The notes beneath the pieces were generated by a model. That model worked only from the letters and a program-made list of their open reading frames with translations. It ran no database searches and was not told the DNA's origin. Positions 43,706 through 51,291 of a stretch of DNA of 64,000 bases are shown here, piece by piece (positions within the stretch are counted from its first letter, which is position 1; the number at the start of each line of letters is the position of its first letter). Origin of the DNA: Insolitispirillum peregrinum (GTDB taxonomy: Bacteria; Pseudomonadota; Alphaproteobacteria; Rhodospirillales; Rhodospirillaceae); NCBI RefSeq assembly GCF_042665255.1, contig NZ_JBHTCD010000012.1. The stretch is one strand, 5' to 3'. A program made the position numbers and the translations under genes.

Positions 43706-43975
43706 AATACCCAACCCCCGAAGTTTACTTTCGCTGAATGAGTTATTTTCGCCCCACCCTTTTATGATCCGCCCCCCGGCGAATTTATCCAAAAGGATTA
43801 ATCTTTAGGTATCATGATCCCTGCTGAATTGGCAATTACGCACATGCAGCAAACTGGCCACCTTAGCCGTTTTCACAGCAGAAAACTGTAAACCCACGAA
43901 TAAGTTTCAAGGGGTGCTATCCTCAGGCATAGAGTTGCTGGCCTTCACTGTGAAGCATGCCCACAATTCTAATTC

Positions 43976-44029
43976 TTTGTTCTGGATATTATTTTTTCAA
44001 AAACAGGCCCCGCTTTTCGCACAATGCCC
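43976..44029. repeat. degenerate module A remnant
   Basis: TTTGTTCTGG...CCCGCTTTTCGCACAATGCC aligns with the right half and flank of the module A copy at 22847, but the left stem arm is eroded. It lies in the roughly 450-base gap before the ccoG terminator, where I otherwise see only presumed promoter sequence. Confidence 0.65.
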
Positions 44030-44084
44030 TGATGCCCAACCGACCATGGTATATCGTCCCATCGGCACAGGCTCAGGTGTTGCG

Positions 44085-44124
44085 CAAAACAAAACCGCCA
44101 CCTGATTGGGTCAGGTGGCGGTTT
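44085..44124 (-). terminator. rho-independent terminator of ccoG
   Basis: AAACCGCCACCTGA pairs with TCAGGTGGCGGTTT around a five-base loop. On the minus strand it is followed by TTTTGTTTTG, about 30 bases after the ccoG stop. Confidence 0.88.
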
Positions 44125-44155
44125 GTTTGCTGGTTCAGTCGGGAGTCAAAGAACC

Positions 44156-45631
44156 TTACTTGGCTGGTCCGGCAAACAGGGTACCCTGCAGGCGGACTTC
44201 CTGCGTGGCCTTGTTGACCAGCTTGAACGACATGTCGGTGCTGTTGCTCTTCAGCGAGGCGGTCGGGGCGGTGACATAGATGCGGAAGGTTCCGACCGTG
44301 TCCTTTTTCACCGGCAGATCGACCGACGGCACGTCGGTTTCGGCATAGCCAATCACGCGCAGGGTGGCGCCTGGAATACCCTCGACCGACACGACATAGT
44401 TTTCTTCGCTGGCGGCCATGTTGAGGATCTTGAAGGTATAGCCGTTACGGATCGAGCCATCGGACAGGGCAACAAACAGCGGGCTGCGTTCGTGCAGGAT
44501 GTTGACTTCCAGCCGCGAGCGGGTGCCGAGGCCAACCGCCATCACCGCCATCACCACCGTCAGCAGCACCGCATAGATGATGGTGCGCGGACGGACAAAG
44601 CGGTATTTGGTCGGTTCGCCCTTGGTGCGGGCAATCATGTTGTTGTTGCTGTCATAGGCAATCAGGTTGCGCGGCAGCCCAAAGCGGTCCATCACCGTGT
44701 TGCAGGCGTCGATGCACAGACCACAGCCGATGCAGGCCAACTGGCTGCCATCGCGGATGTCGATGCCGGTCGGGCAGGCCTGAACGCACAGGGTGCAGTC
44801 CACGCAATGGCCGCGATCGGTAAAGGCGGTGTCCTTTTTGGCATAGCCACGCGGCTCGCCACGCCAGGCTTCGTAGGTGACGACCAGGCTGTCTTCGTCA
44901 TACATCGACGCCTGGAAGCGCGGCCACGGGCACATGTAAATGCACACCTGCTCGCGGGCCCAGCCGGCCAGCACCAGGGTAAAGCCTGCGACCAGCAGGG
45001 CAAAGCCCATCATGCCCCAGGTCGAGTCTCCCCGGAGCAGCTCCATGGTGGCGGTCGGGGCATCGCTGAAATAAATCACCCAAGTCCAGCCGGTGATCAG
45101 GGAAATAACCGTCCAGATGGCAATCTTGATCGTCTTGCGGACAAACTTGCCAGCGGTCATCGGGCCGCGGTCGAGCTTGATGCGCTGGTTGCGATCGCCT
45201 TCCAGCAGCCGTTCCACCATCACGAAAACGTCGGTGAACACGGTCTGGATACAGGTGAACCCGCACCACACGCGGCCCAGCAGGGCGGTGGCAAAGAACA
45301 GTCCGATGGCCCCGAGGATCAGGACACCGGTCAGGTAATAGATTTCCTGCGGCCAGATTTCGATGCCAAAGATGTAGCCACGGTTGGCTTCCATATCCAG
45401 CAGGATGGCCTGGTTCGGGGTGCCCGGCCCGCGATCCCAGCGCAGCCACGGGCCAATCACGTAAATGCCCAGCAGGATGATCGCCGCCCAGTTTTTCAGG
45501 GTGCGGAACAGGCCGCTGACTTTTTTCGGATGGACCTTGTGGTAGGCGGCATAAAGGCCGCTGCCGTTAGAGTCTGTCTCGCCCTTGGGCTTTTTGCCTT
45601 GGGGTGAAAGGGTGGCTGCGTTTTCTGTCAT
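44156..45631 (-). CDS. ccoG: cytochrome c oxidase accessory protein CcoG (RdxA/FixG)
   Basis: The 491-residue membrane protein has about five helices and a polyferredoxin-like domain with two 4Fe-4S cysteine sets (HCVDCTLCVQACPTG and ACIGCGLCIDACNTV). A further conserved region is RVWCGFTCIQTVFTDVFVMV, and a C-terminal Ig-like FixG domain closes the protein (about 370-491). CcoG is the copper reductase that helps insert CuB into cbb3 oxidases. The ATG at 45631 follows GGAGGCGGAG; the frame is open 66 bases further. The ccoNOPQ genes are not within the window on this side, so the gene stands apart from its usual partners. Confidence 0.93.
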   Translation of the reverse strand: MTENAATLSPQGKKPKGETDSNGSGLYAAYHKVHPKKVSGLFRTLKNWAAIILLGIYVIGPWLRWDRGPGTPNQAILLDMEANRGYIFGIEIWPQEIYYLTGVLILGAIGLFFATALLGRVWCGFTCIQTVFTDVFVMVERLLEGDRNQRIKLDRGPMTAGKFVRKTIKIAIWTVISLITGWTWVIYFSDAPTATMELLRGDSTWGMMGFALLVAGFTLVLAGWAREQVCIYMCPWPRFQASMYDEDSLVVTYEAWRGEPRGYAKKDTAFTDRGHCVDCTLCVQACPTGIDIRDGSQLACIGCGLCIDACNTVMDRFGLPRNLIAYDSNNNMIARTKGEPTKYRFVRPRTIIYAVLLTVVMAVMAVGLGTRSRLEVNILHERSPLFVALSDGSIRNGYTFKILNMAASEENYVVSVEGIPGATLRVIGYAETDVPSVDLPVKKDTVGTFRIYVTAPTASLKSNSTDMSFKLVNKATQEVRLQGTLFAGPAK

Positions 45632-45920
45632 CTCTCCGCCTCCGGGTTTTCCCGGTCCCTTGTTGCCGCTGGTGGCGACCCGTTCCAATACCGCCATGCC
45701 AATATTCGCCGTGATCGTGCGGGTTCAAGCCGCTGATTTTTATGGGCGTGTCGCTTTGTCAAAGCCGGTGCGGGGTTGCCAAAGCGAGATGGCGCTCGTG
45801 GCCCTGAGCGTTGAGGGCTGCGGATGCCATACCCGAAAACGTGAAAACAGTCCAGTAATGGCGAACTCTGGAATGCCTCCACGATGTGAGGACGGTATAG
45901 GAGCCGTTGGGGTGTTGGCA

Positions 45921-45934
45921 TTGATGAACGTCAA
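45921..45934. promoter_or_regulatory. candidate FNR/FixK-type box upstream of ccoG
   Basis: TTGATGAACGTCAA differs from the TTGAT-N4-ATCAA consensus at one base. It lies 290 bases before the ccoG start, in a 375-base gap (45632-46006) that holds no gene I can support. cbb3 oxidase assembly genes are commonly controlled by FNR/FixK, which fits, but the distance is long. Confidence 0.4.
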
Positions 45935-46006
45935 TGCAGCATCGCAAGACAGCCATGCACGCGGGAAGAAATTGCTTTTATGCGGCTGGTTCCGGCCAGG
46001 GCCGGA

Positions 46007-46909
46007 TCAGGGCAACAGGTCGAGGCGCACGGTCCTGTCTGCGGCAAGGGGGGTGCTGTTGACATAGCCGGGAACGCCGGTGGGCGTCGAGGCCTTGCCG
46101 TCCGGCGGATAGACCTTGCCATCGAGTTCCAGCGGGAACAGGGTCAGGGCGCGGCGGGGCAGGGTGCTGGCAAGGGATTCCAGACTGATGGTGCTGGAGG
46201 CCCGGCCATAGATTTCGGCAAAGGTCACCGGATGCAGGTCAAGGTGTGGACGAGGGACGACAGTGGGGAAATACAGACTGCCGCCATCGGTCCACGAGTC
46301 AGGAGTCCACGAGTCTGGGGCCGACACCGGGCGGACACGCAGGCTCAGCCATACCCCCCGCAACGGCGGCTCTGCCGGGCTGCCGTGCAGTTCGAACCGG
46401 TATCGTCCGGCCTGCCAGTCAAAGGGACGGCGCAGGCTGAGGGTCTGGCCTTCATAGGGGGTGTTCGGGCCGGGGACCACCACCCAGCCATCGGCAGGGG
46501 GGCGGGCGTTGACCGGGTCGCTGTTGCCCCAGCGGCTGAAAATCAGCCCCGGTCCCTGAAAGCGGCCAGACTGCTTGCCACCGGTCGGGCGCTGGCCACC
46601 GTCGTGCAGGTCGGTTTGCAGGCCAAAGTAAAAACCGTTGCCGTCGATTTTGCCCCACAAGGCGGCCAGATAGAAAAAGTCGCCCTTGCGGGCCTGTCCT
46701 TGCAGCTCAACGGTCACCGCCAGCGTTTCAAAGGCCAGACCGGTGCGCGAGTCTCCCGGCAAGGCATGGCGGTAATCGACCAGATGCCAGGGCAACGGGC
46801 GCAGGGTGCCTGCCTCGGCACCGTCCCGTGCCAGAGCAGGCGCGCCAACCCCGGCCAGAATCCACAGCGCGAGAAACAGGTGCACCAGCAGGGCGCTGAT
46901 GATCCTCAT
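46007..46909 (-). CDS. secreted protein of unknown function, last gene of the type I secretion minus arm
   Basis: The 300-residue precursor has an N-terminal signal peptide (RIISALLVHLFLALWILAGV, cleavage near APALA). A beta-rich body follows, with FFYLAALWGKIDGNGFYFGL, WVVVPGPNTPYEGQTLSLRR, WQAGRYRFELHG and a Pro/Ser/Trp segment. The FYFGLQ and YRFEL pattern recalls carbohydrate-binding beta-sandwich domains such as DUF3472, but I would not assign it. Its ATG overlaps the TGA of the TolC-like gene (ATGA), so translation is coupled, which suggests a role with the secretion outer-membrane component. Confidence 0.65.
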   Translation of the reverse strand: MRIISALLVHLFLALWILAGVGAPALARDGAEAGTLRPLPWHLVDYRHALPGDSRTGLAFETLAVTVELQGQARKGDFFYLAALWGKIDGNGFYFGLQTDLHDGGQRPTGGKQSGRFQGPGLIFSRWGNSDPVNARPPADGWVVVPGPNTPYEGQTLSLRRPFDWQAGRYRFELHGSPAEPPLRGVWLSLRVRPVSAPDSWTPDSWTDGGSLYFPTVVPRPHLDLHPVTFAEIYGRASSTISLESLASTLPRRALTLFPLELDGKVYPPDGKASTPTGVPGYVNSTPLAADRTVRLDLLP

Positions 46910-48858
46910 TGCACGTCGCTGACGCTGCACCGCAGACCATCGCGGCTAAGGGAGCTGCACATCGTCTGGGCGGTGGACTTGTCGGCAAAGGGGCCGAGGC
47001 TCAGGCGGAACCAGCGGCGGGCCAGATCGGCGCTGCCGTCGCCTTGTGGTGTGTCGGCATCCTGCAAGGCCAGCGCATACAGGCGCAGGCCATTCAGCCG
47101 GTCGCCAAACTGGGCTTGCAGGTCTCGCCATGCCACATCGAGCGCACTGCGGCTGTAGACCGCAGGCAGGACCACCCGCCAGCCTCCATCGACCGGTGCA
47201 GGCGTGGCCTGTCCGCTGGTGCCAAGGGCCGCCGGCTGGTGGTCGGCCAGATCGGCGGTCGGGCGGGGCTGCTCGGCGGGGGCCTCTGGCAAGGCGATGG
47301 TTCCGGCATCCTTGTCACTCAGCAGGTCGTCGGGGCGTTTGCCCTCCCCCGGCAGACGGTCGCTCAGCTCGACGCCACCGCCGAGCGAGGAGAATACATC
47401 GACCGCCCCGCGATAGCGGTCACGGATCACCTGATACAACTGGTCGCGGTTGTTGTGCAGGGTGCGTTCGGTGTCCAGCAGGGTCAAGTAGTCGGTCGCC
47501 CCATAGCGGTAGGAGTCCCGGCTTTGATCGACAGCATCCTGTGAGGCATCGACGGCCGCCTGTTGCAAGGTCTGGCGCCGGGTTCCGAACGACAGGCGGG
47601 ACAGGGCGTCTTCGCTTTCCCGCACGGCGGTATAGATGACGCTGATGTAGCCTTCGGTCAGTTCTTCGTGGCGGGCGCGGGTCTGCTCGACCGCCTGTTC
47701 GCGCGCGCCGTGGTCAAAAATGGTGGCGCTGAGCGACGACACCAGATTCCACATGCGGTTTTCCGGTTGCAGCCACGAAATCATGTGGGTGCTGGCCTGC
47801 CCGATTTCTGCCGACAGGTCCAGCGTTGGCAGGACACGGGCGCGGGCCACGTCAATGTCGGCATCGGCGGCCAGCAGGTTGGCTTCGGCGGCGCGGACAT
47901 CCGAACGGCGCAGCAGCAGGGCCGAGGGCACACCGGGCAGGACCATCGGCAGCGTCAGGCTGTCCAGTCCGGCCGAGCCAAGCTGAAGCTGTGACGGCGT
48001 GGTGCCGCACAACTGGGCAATCCGGTGGGCGGCCTGCGCCGCCTGGAATTCCAGCGACGGAATGGTGGCTTCGACCGAGCGCACTGCGGCACGTTGCTGG
48101 CTGATGTCGAGGATGGTGGCATCGCCGCGCTCCATCCGCTCTTCGACCGCCTTCAGCATTTCGCTCAGGATGTCCTTTGTTTCGCGCGCTACCCGCAGCC
48201 GGTCCTGAAACGACAGGTAATCGACATAGCTGCCGACCAGATCGGAAACAGTGGTCTTTTGCGTGTCATCACGGGCGAGGACGGCCTGCCAGACGCGGAA
48301 ACGGGCGGCCTCGGCGGTGGCCTTGCGCTCGCCCCACAGATCGACCCGATAGCTGGCCTGCAGCCCGGCCGAGAACGCGCGCTCGGAGGTGATGTCCACT
48401 CCCGGCGATACGCTGCCGGTCCCGTCTTTTGGGGCGTCGGCGCGGCCGGAGACGGTGGTGGACAGGGTGGGCAGGCGGGTGGCAAAGGCCTGTTCATAGC
48501 GGGCTTCGGCCTGCGACACGCGCAGCGAGGCCATCCGCAGGTCGGGGTTGCGGGTCAGGGCACGGTCAACCAGCCGGTTCAGTTCCTCGCTGCCCAGCAG
48601 GTGCCACCATGTCGGCAGGGCTGTTCCCAGCGGCACGCTATAGGCTGTCGGAGCCGTCGACGGGGTTGGGGCCGCCAGATCACCCTGATCGCTCAGATCA
48701 CCCAGCGTGCCCTTCAGGGCCGGGCTCCCCTGAAACTGTTCGGGCAGGTCAACCGGCGGGACGTCATAGGAGTCCCGGATGACCATGCAGCCGCTGAGTG
48801 CCGAGCCCAGGGTCAGGGCCACCGACAATGACGGGAAAAATCGACGGAAACGGCTCAC
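46906..48858 (-). CDS. TolC-family outer-membrane lipoprotein with C-terminal SPOR domain
   Basis: The 650-residue protein starts at a GTG, giving a lipoprotein signal peptide with lipobox LSGC near residue 24. Two outer-membrane efflux repeats follow (about 90-460; LNRLVDRALTRNPDLRMASL, RVSQAEARYEQAFATRLPTL, RADAEANLLAADADIDVARA-like region, LGTRRQTLQQAAVDASQDAV-like region). After a linker a SPOR domain is recognisable (about 570-650; RRWFRLSLGPFADKSTAQTM). SPOR binds denuded septal peptidoglycan, so this channel may be placed at division sites. Upstream starts would overlap the regulator gene by about 100 bases and give no signal peptide. It is the probable outer-membrane part of the type I system on the opposite strand. 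Confidence 0.85.
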   Translation of the reverse strand: MSRFRRFFPSLSVALTLGSALSGCMVIRDSYDVPPVDLPEQFQGSPALKGTLGDLSDQGDLAAPTPSTAPTAYSVPLGTALPTWWHLLGSEELNRLVDRALTRNPDLRMASLRVSQAEARYEQAFATRLPTLSTTVSGRADAPKDGTGSVSPGVDITSERAFSAGLQASYRVDLWGERKATAEAARFRVWQAVLARDDTQKTTVSDLVGSYVDYLSFQDRLRVARETKDILSEMLKAVEERMERGDATILDISQQRAAVRSVEATIPSLEFQAAQAAHRIAQLCGTTPSQLQLGSAGLDSLTLPMVLPGVPSALLLRRSDVRAAEANLLAADADIDVARARVLPTLDLSAEIGQASTHMISWLQPENRMWNLVSSLSATIFDHGAREQAVEQTRARHEELTEGYISVIYTAVRESEDALSRLSFGTRRQTLQQAAVDASQDAVDQSRDSYRYGATDYLTLLDTERTLHNNRDQLYQVIRDRYRGAVDVFSSLGGGVELSDRLPGEGKRPDDLLSDKDAGTIALPEAPAEQPRPTADLADHQPAALGTSGQATPAPVDGGWRVVLPAVYSRSALDVAWRDLQAQFGDRLNGLRLYALALQDADTPQGDGSADLARRWFRLSLGPFADKSTAQTMCSSLSRDGLRCSVSDVQ

Positions 48859-48883
48859 GGGGGGGGGAATCCACGGCTGAGGG

Positions 48884-50743
48884 TCACGACAGGGGTTTGT
48901 CGAGGGCAAGATACTCAATAACGGCCCGCAACAGGGGGTGGTTGAAGGCCAGAGTACCATCAGGTCCAGCGGCCAGCACACCGGAAAGGATGGCCCGTTC
49001 TATCGCGCTTTCCGTTTCGGGCAAAGACAGATGCAGGATGGCGGTCAAATTTTTGGCGGTCAGCCCGCTCCGGTGATGGGCAACGGCCCACAGCAGCCGA
49101 CGGTTCAGGCCGAGGTGGTCAAGGCGGGCACTGACCAGCGACAGCAGGGACAGGGGCAGGGAACGCACACTGCCCGATGCCGGGGGCAGGGGCCCGCTCT
49201 GGCGGGCCAGTTCGACGGCAAACAACGGCACGCCATGGGCCTGCCGGGCGATCTGCTGGCAGGCCGGGCTGCTGGCCGGCAGGCTGTGCAGGCGGTCGGC
49301 GGTCAGATGGGCGATGGTGTCCTGTGGCAGGCGATGCAGGGAGATGGTTGCCACCATCGGGCCGTCGGCGGGCAACTGCGCGCGCTGGGCCGGGCGCAGC
49401 CGTCGCTGGGCGAGGATGATCAGCAGGCCGGGGGCAGCGGGGGCGGCAAGACGGAGGGTAACAGCCTCGAACAGCCGGGTTTGCAGGGATGGCGGCAGCC
49501 AGTGCAGATCATCAATGATCACCACTGCCGGGATCACCACTGCCGGAGTATCCGGTGCTTTGGTATCCGGTGCTTTCAGGGCGGCCAGCAGGTCATCCAG
49601 CCGATGCGGCCGGGGGGCGTCGTCACACAGCAACAACGCTGACGGGGGGCCGTCATGGGGCGTATCTGCCGGTTGGCAACGCCAGCGAATGACCTGTAAA
49701 CCATCCTTGCCGCACCGCTCGCTGAAGGCGCGGCACAGGTGGCTTTTGCCCATTCCGGCCTCGCCGGAGACCAGCGCCAGTGCTCCACCGAACCGTTGGG
49801 CGCGTTCGAGCAGGGTGTAAAGGGTGCTCAGCTCAAGGGAGCGGCCCCGCAGGGGGCCGTCCGGCTGGCGATCATGGGCATGCAGGTGGTGCAGCTCGCC
49901 CAGAGGCAGGATGTTCTGCACCGGCAGCAGGCCACCGGACAGGCCGATGCCAACGCTCTGCATCAGGGTGCGGGCGCTCTCATCAAACTGCAAATGTCCG
50001 GCCGGAGCCTGATCGCTGAGGGTGCGGGCGGCGGAAAAGCCTGCGCTGGCGATGGCTTCGCCGGTCCAGCCACCCTGCGGGCGCATGCTGGCAACAGCCA
50101 GTCCGGCGGTCAGTCCGGCATGCAGAAAGGCGGCGGCAGCCGGAACAGTCTGAGCCAGGTCGCTGACCACCGCCTGCGCCGAGCGCAAGGCATGCAGCAG
50201 GTCGTGTTCCCCGGTGCGCTGGACGCCAAAAATGATCTCTGCGGCGCAGCCCCGACGGGCCAGCAGGATGGCGTCGTGATCATAGGCCTGAGCGGCGAGG
50301 GTGGCATGCAGGCGGCGGGCACCCTGCTGGCGGGCGTCGATGGTCAGGCCGTCGGGCAAAGGGGCCTGTTCATCCCGAGGCCCGATGGACAGGCTGAGAA
50401 TCACGCACGGGCGCTTTTCCAGCAGGCTGCTGGCGGCGGGCATGGTGGCCTGAACCGCAGCTGTCGTGTGGGCGGACAGGTCCGCGGGCCGGGTGAGGGG
50501 CAACGAGGTCGCCGGGTCGGCAAGGCTGCTGCTGAGGGCAACGGCCATCGTCCTGTTGCGCACGTTCAGCTTTTTGAACAGGGCAACGACGTGCTGTTTG
50601 ACGGTACCGACGTGAATCCCCAGTTCCGAGGCAATTTCCTTGTTGCCTTTCCCCTTTTGCAACAGCAGCAAAATCTGTTGCTGGCGCACGGTCAGGGCAT
50701 CAGCCGAAGGTGTGGTCTCGTGCGGAGGTGCTGGTACGGTCAC
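48884..50743 (-). CDS. LuxR-type HTH / cyclase-like / AAA+ ATPase regulator
   Basis: The 619-residue protein has a LuxR HTH at the N-terminus (about 15-70; LTVRQQQILLLLQKGKGNKE, GIHVGTVKQHVVALFKKLNV). A degenerate class III nucleotide-cyclase-like domain follows (about 112-270; AEIIFGVQRTGEHDLLHALR, FLHAGLTAGLAVASM). The rest is a STAND/AAA ATPase domain with Walker A GEAGMGKS (327-334) and Walker B-like VVIIDDLHWLP. In most LAL/MalT-type regulators the HTH is C-terminal, so the order is reversed here. The cyclase metal aspartates are not evident, so that domain is probably sensory. The start is GTG, 17 bases after a small upstream gene; the TolC-SPOR gene follows 25 bases on. It probably controls the secretion locus. 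Confidence 0.78.
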   Translation of the reverse strand: MTVPAPPHETTPSADALTVRQQQILLLLQKGKGNKEIASELGIHVGTVKQHVVALFKKLNVRNRTMAVALSSSLADPATSLPLTRPADLSAHTTAAVQATMPAASSLLEKRPCVILSLSIGPRDEQAPLPDGLTIDARQQGARRLHATLAAQAYDHDAILLARRGCAAEIIFGVQRTGEHDLLHALRSAQAVVSDLAQTVPAAAAFLHAGLTAGLAVASMRPQGGWTGEAIASAGFSAARTLSDQAPAGHLQFDESARTLMQSVGIGLSGGLLPVQNILPLGELHHLHAHDRQPDGPLRGRSLELSTLYTLLERAQRFGGALALVSGEAGMGKSHLCRAFSERCGKDGLQVIRWRCQPADTPHDGPPSALLLCDDAPRPHRLDDLLAALKAPDTKAPDTPAVVIPAVVIIDDLHWLPPSLQTRLFEAVTLRLAAPAAPGLLIILAQRRLRPAQRAQLPADGPMVATISLHRLPQDTIAHLTADRLHSLPASSPACQQIARQAHGVPLFAVELARQSGPLPPASGSVRSLPLSLLSLVSARLDHLGLNRRLLWAVAHHRSGLTAKNLTAILHLSLPETESAIERAILSGVLAAGPDGTLAFNHPLLRAVIEYLALDKPLS

Positions 50744-50760
50744 AGAACAGACAACCCCTG

Positions 50761-51012
50761 TCAGTCACGGAAAGATGGGTCTTTGATGTGTCGTTCGACG
50801 TCGGAAACAGCCTGCAACAGATGTTGGCGCAGGTCTTCCGGTGCGACAGACGTCGCCATCGGCGGTGGAGTATGGGGGGGCGGCGTTGTCTTCAGACCGA
50901 CAGCCTGCAGGCAGCGGGCAATGATGGACGGGGCGCGCTTTCCCGCCAGTGTGGCAGGATTTTGGGAGGGATGCCCCAGTGACGCGGGACGGGGATAGGT
51001 CAGTGTGGCCAT
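50761..51012 (-). CDS. small hypothetical protein, first gene of the minus arm of the secretion locus
   Basis: The 83-residue product has an N-terminal half rich in Pro, Ala and Thr (LTYPRPASLGHPSQNPATLA) and a helical C-terminal end (EDLRQHLLQAVSDVERHI). There is no signal peptide and no known domain. It is called a gene because AAAGG sits seven bases before its ATG, it ends 17 bases before the regulator start, and the rest of that stretch is otherwise empty. Confidence 0.55.
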   Translation of the reverse strand: MATLTYPRPASLGHPSQNPATLAGKRAPSIIARCLQAVGLKTTPPPHTPPPMATSVAPEDLRQHLLQAVSDVERHIKDPSFRD

Positions 51013-51291
51013 TTTTCAGCCTTTACGCTAACAAGCCAACCGGCGGCCCCACTGTAACAGAATGCGGTGGGCTGTCGGGAAGGCTTTTTCCTGTTTTGCC
51101 GATAATATCAGACTTTAGGCTGACCTTTGCTAAAGTGTGGTTAAAACAGGCCAGGACAACAGTCTGATCCATAACAGTGATCTTGCATTTACGCTGGGGG
51201 AGGCAAACTTGAACGATGTTCATTGCCCAGTAAGATTGCCTCGGTAATGTAGGAAAACCACAGCACCAGATCCTGCCGGATCATGTGAAAA
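51013..51291. other. divergent promoter region of the type I secretion locus
   Basis: About 280 bases between the small gene and the ABC exporter gene. The middle is AT-rich (GATAATATCAGACTTTAGG, TTGCTAAAGTGTGGTTAAAAC) and should contain both promoters and any regulator site. I see no clear inverted repeat to name as an operator. Confidence 0.5.
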
